Below the pieces are notes generated by a model. It made no database searches. It saw only the letters and a list, made by a program, of their open reading frames with translations, and had not been told where the DNA came from. A stretch of DNA of 27,877 bases from Helicobacter sp. (GTDB lineage: Bacteria; Campylobacterota; Campylobacteria; Campylobacterales; Helicobacteraceae), in contig JALEPE010000094.1 of the NCBI GenBank assembly GCA_022766795.1, positions 1 through 27,877 of the forward strand. Reading direction: 5' to 3'. The position numbers and the translations under genes are program-made. Each line of letters opens with the position of its first letter. The stretch's first letter is position 1. Positions 21,783 through 27,877 of this stretch are shown piece after piece.

Positions 21783-24487
21783 TATCCCCTAGCTCCCATT
21801 AACTCACGGATTCTGCGTAAAAACCACTCATAATCTTGACGGAATCCCAAAGTGATATTAGATAACGCATTATCTAGCTCGCCAAGACTTTGACAAAGTG
21901 TAGTATTTAGTGTGTTGGTTTGATTGAGTGAAGTTGCAATATTTGTCTCTGTAATGTGCAAAATCGCGTCAATCTCTTTGCGATTATTTTCCAAAGATAA
22001 ATAAGTTTGATTCAAAGCCTCGCCTAGATTTTTTTGCAAGGTGTTAAAGGTTTGCAATAGCTCTACACTTACATTTTTGGGTGTTTCAAGGCTTTGTTTC
22101 GTTAGAATCTCAAGCATACCCAAATAACTTTTTGCCATTTCTTGCAAGGCATTTTTCACATTATCATCTAAACTTTTATAGCTTTCCAAAACGCGTGATG
22201 TATGTGATTCCAACTGCTCTTTAGAAGCATTAAGCAAATGACTTGCCAAAGCGGCATTGCTTTGTAAAACTTTTTTAGAATTTTCATCAAACTCTTTTGC
22301 CATCACTTCAAGCTGTGCGTGCAAATTCGCACTGATTTGCTGGTGGTTTTCTACACCCATTTTTGATAAATCTTGCAATTTATTTTGATACGCAGTGGTT
22401 GTATTTTTGAGATACGCACTCAGTGATTCTAGGGCATTTTTATAGGATTCTGCGAAGTTCCCACGCATTTGCCCCTGCAAGTCTTTGGCATATTGTGTGG
22501 AATCTTGATGGAGTTGCTCCAAAGTATTAGAAAAGGTTTTAACATTCTCCTCTAGTAAAGCCATTAAATTTTTACTATGACTCTGATTCTGTTTGATAAG
22601 GTTTGCAACACTCTCTCCCATTGTGCTTGTTGCGCTCTCAAAGTGATTGACGATATTCTGTGTGTTTGTGCCTAGATTTGCAGCAATCGTTTCTGTGCTA
22701 TGACTTAGATTCTCTACAATGGAATCTGTCGCTTCTTTAAAATTTTCGCTTAATGTCGCATTGGTTTGCACCAAAGATTCTTTGATATTTTGTGTGGCTT
22801 CACCCAACACATCTGCGGTATCATTAAGCATAGAATTGAGTGATTTTGTCGTAACAACCATTTGCGATTCTATTTCCTTGCTTAATGCCATCAATGTTGT
22901 TTTGGAATCCTCAAAATTATCCTCCAAAGTTTTAGTTGTTTTGCCTAGCAATGTATCAAAATTTAACACTGCATTCACAATATGCTGCTCTAATGTATCA
23001 GAATTTTTTGTGAGACTCTCTTTTGTTTTCTCGCCCAACTCCGCTAAATGGTGGCTTGCTTTTTCTACCACACTACCCATTTCTTGCGTGTGGCGGATTA
23101 ACACATCATCACTGCGCTTCGCTTGATCTTCAATGAGAAGTAGCGATTCCTTTTGCGCATTTTCTAAAACCTCTAAACTATTTTCAAAACTCTCTTTAAC
23201 CTCATCTAAACGCTCTTTGATACTGCTTTGAATATGCGCAATCATTTCTAAATTTTTATGCTTCAATTTAGAATCGCTCTCTGTAAAGCTCTCTATAAAC
23301 GCACGCAATTCTACCTTTAGAGATTCTAATAAATCCGTAATTTGTGCCTTATTTTGCGCAATATACTCTGTATTAAAGGTATTAAAGGCGTTTTGCAGGG
23401 CAACCAAAGCTTCATTTTGCGCATTTGCACCACTTTCTATATTTTTCAAACTATTTTCTAAAGAATTTTGTATCGTTTCTTGGTGCGTTGCTGTGCTTTG
23501 ATTTAAGAAGTCTTGCACGCCCTGCAAGGATTCCTTTGTCAAAACTAAAGCCTGTTCGTGCGTATCTTGCAGATTCTTACTCAAATTCTCCACGCAATGC
23601 AATGCCGCAGTGGCATTATCGTGCATTGCGCCAAAACCACTTAAAAGCGCAGATAATTTCTCATTTTCGATTCTTGAAGCCTCAATGCTAGAAGCAAGCG
23701 CGTGATACACTTCTAGCACTTCCGTATTCCTAGAAGCAACTAATTCCAAAGAATCTTTTGTTGCAGCAAAAAGCTCCAAAGTATGCTTTAGACTATGATC
23801 TAATCCCGCAATGGAATCCTTATATTGATTTTGCCACGCAATCATTTGCGAAACAGCGTTATTAAGTTCCTTGAAATTATCCCCGAATTGATCGGTAATG
23901 CGTAGATTAAAATCCCGAATCACCTCTTGTAATGCAGCAATTAACTCCTTGCTTGCACCTTTTGCTAAATGATGCATTGCTTCCCTTAATGTGGCATTGG
24001 TGCCATTAAAGGAATCTTGCAAGATTTTAAAATTCTCCGCTTGTTGCCTTTGGTAAGCACTTTGTAATTCTAATTGCTGCTTTTGCTGCGAGACAATCTC
24101 CTTTATCGCACTTAATGCTTCAAGCTTTTCTAATTGATCTAGCTTCCCTGCTTGGAGCGAAAAATAATCCAACATATTCTCAAAATCACTTTTGACAACC
24201 TTACTTTTTTGCGCAATAGAAAGCAAGATTGCTAAAGCCATACCCAAAATAGAAGTATAAAAAGCTGTTTTTAAGCCGGCAAGCAGTGAGGGCACAGAGT
24301 TTTCAATATTATTAACATTAAAATCCTGCAATCCCACAAAAATCCCTACAAATGTCCCTAAAACTCCCGCACTCATAATAATGGACTTAAAATCACGATG
24401 CTTTTGCTTGCCAAAGCTTTGATAATCCCAAAATGCAAGTGCTAACATAAACGCTGTAAAGATTCCATTAATCATTAGAGTTTCCAT
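21782..24487 (-). CDS. ZorA-like MotA/TolQ/ExbB-family channel protein with ~800-residue coiled-coil tail
   Basis: This 901-residue protein has three membrane helices in its first ~92 residues (about 7-20, 35-54, 68-92). GVLGTFVGIFVGLQDF and SLLAGLKTAFYTSILGMALA are the channel core of the MotA/ExbB superfamily. The other 800 residues are Ala-, Leu-, Glu-, Gln-, Ser- and Thr-rich and almost certainly a long helical coiled coil, such as HLAELGEKTKESLTKNSD and many similar heptad-like stretches. ZorA of Zorya has the same plan, three helices plus a very long cytoplasmic tail that signals to effector proteins. Its ZorB-like partner follows directly. No ZorC, ZorD or ZorE-like gene is present in the window. 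The start ATG 24487 has GGGGA upstream. Confidence 0.82.
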   Translation of the reverse strand: METLMINGIFTAFMLALAFWDYQSFGKQKHRDFKSIIMSAGVLGTFVGIFVGLQDFNVNNIENSVPSLLAGLKTAFYTSILGMALAILLSIAQKSKVVKSDFENMLDYFSLQAGKLDQLEKLEALSAIKEIVSQQKQQLELQSAYQRQQAENFKILQDSFNGTNATLREAMHHLAKGASKELIAALQEVIRDFNLRITDQFGDNFKELNNAVSQMIAWQNQYKDSIAGLDHSLKHTLELFAATKDSLELVASRNTEVLEVYHALASSIEASRIENEKLSALLSGFGAMHDNATAALHCVENLSKNLQDTHEQALVLTKESLQGVQDFLNQSTATHQETIQNSLENSLKNIESGANAQNEALVALQNAFNTFNTEYIAQNKAQITDLLESLKVELRAFIESFTESDSKLKHKNLEMIAHIQSSIKERLDEVKESFENSLEVLENAQKESLLLIEDQAKRSDDVLIRHTQEMGSVVEKASHHLAELGEKTKESLTKNSDTLEQHIVNAVLNFDTLLGKTTKTLEDNFEDSKTTLMALSKEIESQMVVTTKSLNSMLNDTADVLGEATQNIKESLVQTNATLSENFKEATDSIVENLSHSTETIAANLGTNTQNIVNHFESATSTMGESVANLIKQNQSHSKNLMALLEENVKTFSNTLEQLHQDSTQYAKDLQGQMRGNFAESYKNALESLSAYLKNTTTAYQNKLQDLSKMGVENHQQISANLHAQLEVMAKEFDENSKKVLQSNAALASHLLNASKEQLESHTSRVLESYKSLDDNVKNALQEMAKSYLGMLEILTKQSLETPKNVSVELLQTFNTLQKNLGEALNQTYLSLENNRKEIDAILHITETNIATSLNQTNTLNTTLCQSLGELDNALSNITLGFRQDYEWFLRRIRELMGARG

Positions 24488-24497
24488 AGCCGTCCCC

Positions 24498-24674
24498 TTA
24501 TTTTTTCTTTTTCTTGTTTAAATCAAATCTTTCATCATCAAGCCAATCGGGCTTTTGGATTTGTGAGCCTTTGCGGTTTGCATAATAAAGCACAAAACGA
24601 ATCGCTAAAACAATAACCATAAAGGTGATAACAGCAGAAATTAAAGTAGAAATATCATAACTCTCTCTAAACAT
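24498..24674 (-). CDS. Small single-pass membrane protein (58 aa) between exbD and the ZorA-like gene
   Basis: This short gene starts at ATG 24674 and ends at TAA 24500-24498. The product starts MFRESYDISTL, has one membrane helix (ISAVITFMVIVLAIRFVLYY, about residues 12-31), then a hydrophilic tail with KPDWLDDERFDLN and five terminal lysines. AAGGA, overlapping the exbD stop, lies six bases before the ATG. Spacing is nine bases from exbD and ten to the ZorA-like gene, with no free space, which argues strongly that it is real. It may be an accessory subunit of either motor complex. I know no named family for it. Confidence 0.72.
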   Translation of the reverse strand: MFRESYDISTLISAVITFMVIVLAIRFVLYYANRKGSQIQKPDWLDDERFDLNKKKKK

Positions 24675-24683
24675 TCGCGTTCC

Positions 24684-25070
24684 TTATTTTTGTTCCACTT
24701 CTACATCTACATTAGAATGCCCGCTTTGGTTTAGCACACCCACTAATTGCACAAATTGTTCAAAATAACTCTTTTGGTCTCCACGCAATAATATTGGCGT
24801 ATCTTTGGGTAGAGATTGTAAAGACTGCGCTATTGCATTTAAATCCATTATCTTGCCGTCCATATAATATTGCCCTTGCGCGTCAATGGCAATTTCTAAG
24901 GTTTTTTGTGTTTTATTCATAGAATCTGAACCTTGTGCTTTAGGAATCGCAATAGGAATCTTACCTTGCGCAATAAAAGTCGCACTTGTTAACACAATCA
25001 CAAGCAAGACAAGCATAATATCAATAAAAGGCACAATATTAATACTATCCATTTTCCTAAAATGCTTCAT
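24684..25070 (-). CDS. exbD: ExbD/TolR-family proton-channel protein
   Basis: This 128-residue protein has one N-terminal membrane helix containing the proton-carrying Asp (NIVPFIDIMLVLLVIVL) and a small periplasmic domain ending in the usual ILLRGDQKSYFEQFVQLVGVL. With ExbB it converts proton motive force into movement of a TonB or TolA partner. It lies nine bases after exbB and nine before the small membrane protein gene. No tonB or tolA is in the window, so the partner is encoded elsewhere. I recall H. pylori having an exbB-exbD pair after smpB as well. TolR cannot be excluded by sequence alone. Confidence 0.9.
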   Translation of the reverse strand: MKHFRKMDSINIVPFIDIMLVLLVIVLTSATFIAQGKIPIAIPKAQGSDSMNKTQKTLEIAIDAQGQYYMDGKIMDLNAIAQSLQSLPKDTPILLRGDQKSYFEQFVQLVGVLNQSGHSNVDVEVEQK

Positions 25071-25079
25071 CCTCTTTCC

Positions 25080-25529
25080 TTATTTTTGCGATTCCTTCAA
25101 GGCGTTTTGTTCTTGTAAAATCTCCCATTTTGCCACCAATACTTCGCTTTTGCGCGTTAAAAGATTATAAAACACAATGCTTGGAATCGCAACTAGCAAC
25201 CCTCCCGCTGTTGCTTGCAATGCTAAGGCAAGTCCTGTCATAATACTTGATGTATCCACCGCACCCGATTGCCCCATTTGCACAAAGGTGAGAATAATTC
25301 CAAATACCGTGCCTAAAAGCCCAACATAAGGCGCATTAGAACCAATCGTCGCAATCAATGTTAGATTCTTAGACAAATCCATTTCTAATTCAATTTTATT
25401 GGTATAAAGCACAAGCTTAATGTAGCGATAAAACAGCATTCGCTCAAAACTCGCCCAAAGCGCAACAATACTCATTAACACCAAAACACCTAACACCCCA
25501 TATTCAACAATCTCTTTTAGTGGCAACAT
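25080..25529 (-). CDS. exbB: ExbB/TolQ-family proton-channel protein
   Basis: This 149-residue protein has three membrane segments: one near residues 9-25 (GVLGVLVLMSIVALWA), then the conserved channel pair APYVGLLGTVFGIILTF and TGLALALQATAGGLLVAIPS. It is short for the family but typical of the compact ExbB forms in Campylobacterota. It assembles as a pentamer around ExbD in the inner membrane. The start ATG 25529 has AAGGA upstream, eight bases after the smpB stop. It is the first of two proton-channel pairs in this operon, the other being the ZorAB-like pair. Confidence 0.92.
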   Translation of the reverse strand: MLPLKEIVEYGVLGVLVLMSIVALWASFERMLFYRYIKLVLYTNKIELEMDLSKNLTLIATIGSNAPYVGLLGTVFGIILTFVQMGQSGAVDTSSIMTGLALALQATAGGLLVAIPSIVFYNLLTRKSEVLVAKWEILQEQNALKESQK

Positions 25530-25537
25530 TATAATCC

Positions 25538-25999
25538 TTATCGTAATTTTTGCATTTCTTTTAAACTTTGTGCGATTTCGCGCTTTTGAATTTTCTCTTT
25601 TAAACTCTCACGCTTATCGTGCAGATTCTTTCCCTTTGCAAGAGCAATTTCCAATTTTGCCTTATTGCGATGGTTGAAATATAGCTTTAATGCCACAATG
25701 CTCATTCCGCTCACTTGACTTTTACCAAAGAGTTTATCAATTTCTTTGCGGTGGAGCAATAACCTACGCGGACGCTTCTCATCGGGTTTATAATATAGAT
25801 TCGTTGTAGAGAGTGTCGCAATATGCGCTTGGAATAAAAAAGCCTCCCCATTGACAATTTTTACAAAGCTATCTTTAAGATTCACCCGCCCCGCGCGAAT
25901 CGCCTTAACCTCGCTACCCTTCAATTCAATCCCCGCTTCAAATTTCTCTAAAATAAAAAAATCAAATGTGGCTTTTTTGTTTGTAGCAATAATTTTCAT
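25538..25999 (-). CDS. smpB: SsrA-binding protein SmpB
   Basis: SmpB binds tmRNA and guides it to stalled ribosomes for trans-translation. The 153-residue protein starts MKIIATNKKATFDFFI and has the hallmark GIELKGSEVKAIRAGRVNLK, FLFQAHIA, RPRRLLLHRKEIDKL and the basic C-terminal tail (HDKRESLKEKIQKRE) that enters the mRNA channel. Length is normal. Its ATG overlaps the ispE stop (ATGA), which implies coupled translation. The tmRNA gene ssrA is not in the window. An SspB-like candidate for handling tagged proteins is encoded 14 kb away at 11491-11964. Confidence 0.97.
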   Translation of the reverse strand: MKIIATNKKATFDFFILEKFEAGIELKGSEVKAIRAGRVNLKDSFVKIVNGEAFLFQAHIATLSTTNLYYKPDEKRPRRLLLHRKEIDKLFGKSQVSGMSIVALKLYFNHRNKAKLEIALAKGKNLHDKRESLKEKIQKREIAQSLKEMQKLR

Positions 26000-26835
26000 A
26001 ACATTTCCCTTGTAGAATCCTTAGATTCTAGTGCATTTGAAATGCGCCAAAAACAACTGCCACTACCACTTAAAAACGCGGTTTTGCTATACGATTCCAA
26101 TTCCGGATACAGCGTTAAAACTGGTGCTAGCAAATCATTGACCTTCAAAGAATCTTGCTTTAAAATTTCTGCATTTGACTTCTGCAACCACGATTCCTTT
26201 AACGCATCAGCAACTTTTATAGAATCGTAAAATTCTTGTGCATATTTTGCAAAAACCTTTGCAGTGCTACAATGACAATTCGGTTTAATAATATCTACCA
26301 AAAAAGGCTTTTCATTGCAAGGAGCGATGACTTCTCCTCTGCCTGTAACATTTGCAATCTCTAACCCACTAAGAAAAAATGGCACATCACTCCCCACTTC
26401 TGCACCAATTTGCATTAAAGCTTCATCAGACAAACCTAAATTCAATGCTGCATTAACCACTTGCAAGAAACACGCCGCATTTGCACTCCCTCCACCTAAA
26501 CCACCACCACTTGGAATCTCTTTTTTAACCAAAATAGAAATATGTTGCAATGCGTGTTTCTTGTCGGGCGTTATATGAGGCAAAAGCGCGTTTAAAGCCT
26601 TATAAATCGTATTTTGCTCCAATTTACAATCAAAATCTCCAATGATATTAAAAGATTCCACACCAAACTTAAATCCTAAGGTATCATAAAGAAAAGGAAG
26701 GCGCATAAAACGTGATTGTAGCAAATGATAATTAACGCCTTTAATCCGTGTTTTGCCAACAATTTTTAAAAATATATTGATTTTAGCATAGGATTTTGCA
26801 ACAATTTCGCAAGATTCTATTTCTGTGAATTGCAT
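25996..26835 (-). CDS. ispE: 4-diphosphocytidyl-2-C-methyl-D-erythritol kinase
   Basis: IspE phosphorylates CDP-methylerythritol with ATP in the MEP pathway to isoprenoid precursors. It is a GHMP kinase: AKSYAKINIFLKIVG at residues 13-27 is the substrate-binding start, PSGGGLGGGSANAACF at 108-123 is the ATP loop, and GSDVPFF near 150 carries the catalytic Asp. FLSGSGSCFW near the end is GHMP motif 3. At 279 residues it is normal. Its ATG shares a base with the csrA stop (TAATG) and its own stop overlaps the smpB start, so three genes are tightly coupled. Confidence 0.95.
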   Translation of the reverse strand: MQFTEIESCEIVAKSYAKINIFLKIVGKTRIKGVNYHLLQSRFMRLPFLYDTLGFKFGVESFNIIGDFDCKLEQNTIYKALNALLPHITPDKKHALQHISILVKKEIPSGGGLGGGSANAACFLQVVNAALNLGLSDEALMQIGAEVGSDVPFFLSGLEIANVTGRGEVIAPCNEKPFLVDIIKPNCHCSTAKVFAKYAQEFYDSIKVADALKESWLQKSNAEILKQDSLKVNDLLAPVLTLYPELESYSKTAFLSGSGSCFWRISNALESKDSTREML

Positions 26836-27065
26836 TAAAATTTCTTTTTAACACGCACGAGTTTATTAAGTGCATCTTCATTGTGTGCTAGAGATTTTTT
26901 GTTTTCTTCTTGGATTGCAATTTTTAATTCTTGACGCAAAATTAGCATTTCAGGAGGTGCTTCAAAGCCTAATTTTACACTACCTTTATCAATGCTAACG
27001 ACTTTAATAATGATATCATCACCAATGGTAATACTCTCATTTTCTTTTCGGGATAGAATTAACAT
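26835..27065 (-). CDS. csrA: Carbon storage/translation regulator CsrA
   Basis: CsrA is a small dimeric RNA-binding protein that blocks translation by covering GGA-containing leaders. The 76-residue protein starts MLILSRKENESITIGDDI and has VVSIDKGSVKLGFEAPPEM and ILRQEL, with the RNA-contacting Leu4/Arg6 side and the Arg in ILRQEL present. The tail is longer than in E. coli (61 residues) but usual for Campylobacterota, where CsrA is known to control flagellin translation together with FliW. It starts inside the last seven bases of truB and its stop overlaps the ispE start. Confidence 0.97.
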   Translation of the reverse strand: MLILSRKENESITIGDDIIIKVVSIDKGSVKLGFEAPPEMLILRQELKIAIQEENKKSLAHNEDALNKLVRVKKKF

Positions 27066-27877
27066 AGAGGAATCCTATTTGCTAAATATTGCACTTTTTC
27101 ATTTTTGCTTGAAATTATAGAGAAAAAACTTTCAAATTGTACTATATATTTTGAATTTTGCGAAATTTTAAGCATTTTAGCGTCAAATGTTTTGCCATTT
27201 TCAAAAATATTACGCATTGCGGAATCTCCGCGCAAATCAATCTTGCTAAAAGGTAGAATCTCTAGAGGATTCAACGACTTTTCTCCATCATAACTTAATC
27301 CTCCTTCACTTAAACGCTCTAAATAACTTAGTCCTCCGACACAGCCAAGCTCCTTTGCAATTAATGCGCCTAGTGAACGGATATATGCGCCCTCACTCAC
27401 TTTAACTCTAAAACTCACAAAGGGGTGGCAATAGTTTAAAAATTCTATTGCATACACTTGCATAATTTGAGGCTTTAAAAATCTTTCTAATATTTCTAAA
27501 TCCGCTTCTTGACCACTTCTTGCAAGCATATAAGCCTTTTGCCCTTGAATATTTTTCGCGCTATATTTTGGCGGGATAAACTCCACTGCACCCACAAAAT
27601 TGTTTAACACAGATTCTATTGTATGATATGAAAATTTTTCTATCTTGAAAATATTCCGTACATTTTCTAAATCCAAAGAATCACTTTGTAAGCCTAACCA
27701 AAGCGTAGCTTGATACACTTTTGGAGATTTCTCCAAAAAGCTAAACAACTTTGTATATTGCCCAAAGGCAACCACTAAAGCCCCACAAGCAAAAGGATCC
27801 AAGATTCCGCTAAATCCGGCTTTTTTAACATTGTATTTACGCTTTAGCGCACCTAAATACCCATTGGAAGTGATAAA
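27059..27877 (-). CDS. truB: tRNA pseudouridine(55) synthase, 5' end outside window
   Basis: TruB makes pseudouridine 55 in the T-loop of tRNAs. The frame continues without a stop to the window edge and reads SNGYLGALKRKYNVKKAG before the catalytic motif GILDPFACGALVVAFGQYTK, whose Asp attacks the uridine. A TTG at 27802 is the Leu of this motif, so a start there would cut the protein in its active site; the real start lies beyond 27877. VEFIPPKYSAKNIQGQKAY and VKVSEGAYIRSLGALIAKEL further on are the expected family segments. It is the first visible gene of the long minus-strand run and overlaps csrA by seven bases. Confidence 0.95.
   Translation of the reverse strand, partial: FITSNGYLGALKRKYNVKKAGFSGILDPFACGALVVAFGQYTKLFSFLEKSPKVYQATLWLGLQSDSLDLENVRNIFKIEKFSYHTIESVLNNFVGAVEFIPPKYSAKNIQGQKAYMLARSGQEADLEILERFLKPQIMQVYAIEFLNYCHPFVSFRVKVSEGAYIRSLGALIAKELGCVGGLSYLERLSEGGLSYDGEKSLNPLEILPFSKIDLRGDSAMRNIFENGKTFDAKMLKISQNSKYIVQFESFFSIISSKNEKVQYLANRIPLC

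Noticed and set aside
22719..23126. 135-residue plus-strand frame opposite the ZorA-like gene
   Set aside because: It is antisense to the coiled-coil coding region; its composition mirrors that sequence and no start signal is present.
18123..24487. A complete Zorya defence system
   Set aside because: Only ZorA- and ZorB-like genes are present; no helicase (ZorD), ZorC or HNH nuclease (ZorE) is encoded in the window.
27059..27802. truB starting at TTG 27802
   Set aside because: That codon is the Leu of the catalytic GILDP motif, and conserved TruB sequence continues in frame to the window edge.
1..27877. tRNA genes, CRISPR arrays, insertion sequences or prophage
   Set aside because: No cloverleaf-like segment, spaced repeat series, transposase or phage gene was recognised, and the window is almost fully occupied by identified genes.

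Overview
The window is about 28 kb of gap-free bacterial chromosome of moderate to low GC. The gene families and their linkages point to a Campylobacterota organism, most likely an enterohepatic Helicobacter: truB-csrA-ispE-smpB-exbB-exbD, a pepF-led block of conserved hypothetical genes, uvrC preceded by a small conserved gene, and groES-groEL. GroES is only 86 residues and lacks the metal-binding tail known from gastric H. pylori. The genus is an inference from gene content; no rRNA gene is present.

Layout. (1) 1-4933, plus strand: an amino-acid ABC transporter operon (permease, permease, ATPase) split between its two permease genes by a three-gene, very AT-rich restriction-modification cassette: an AlwI-family nuclease, a beta-class methylase and a Dam-type methylase. 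(2) 4930-6587, minus strand: nadB with a translationally coupled 55-residue ORF. (3) 6697-8987, plus strand: a small DUF721-like protein and uvrC, behind a promoter that may give a leaderless mRNA. (4) 9043-9528, minus strand: an unknown gene with a good sigma-54 promoter and its own terminator. (5) 9583-13716, minus strand: pepF, an SspB-like protein, an SdhB-like and an SdhE/HdrB-like protein that have lost most or all iron-sulfur ligands, and a small membrane protein. (6) 13865-14617: a class D beta-lactamase gene broken by one amber codon. (7) 14715-16653: groES-groEL behind a perfect consensus sigma-70 promoter. (8) 16889-18064, plus strand: aspartate aminotransferase. (9) 18123-27877, minus strand: one tightly packed run truB-csrA-ispE-smpB-exbB-exbD-small TM protein-ZorA-like-ZorB-like-aromatic amino-acid permease-degenerate HsdM/HsdS-like fusion.

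How it fits together. Most of the window is housekeeping: NAD synthesis, nucleotide excision repair, protein folding, isoprenoid synthesis, ribosome rescue, envelope energisation. The accessory or unexplained parts are the restriction cassette, the dead OXA gene, the iron-sulfur-less SdhB/SdhE-like pair beside an SspB-like candidate adaptor, and the ZorAB-like motor directly after ExbBD. GATC is rare throughout by hand count, which may reflect a history of GATC-directed restriction. No tRNA, rRNA, CRISPR array, insertion sequence or prophage was seen, and no gene-free stretch exceeds 300 bases.
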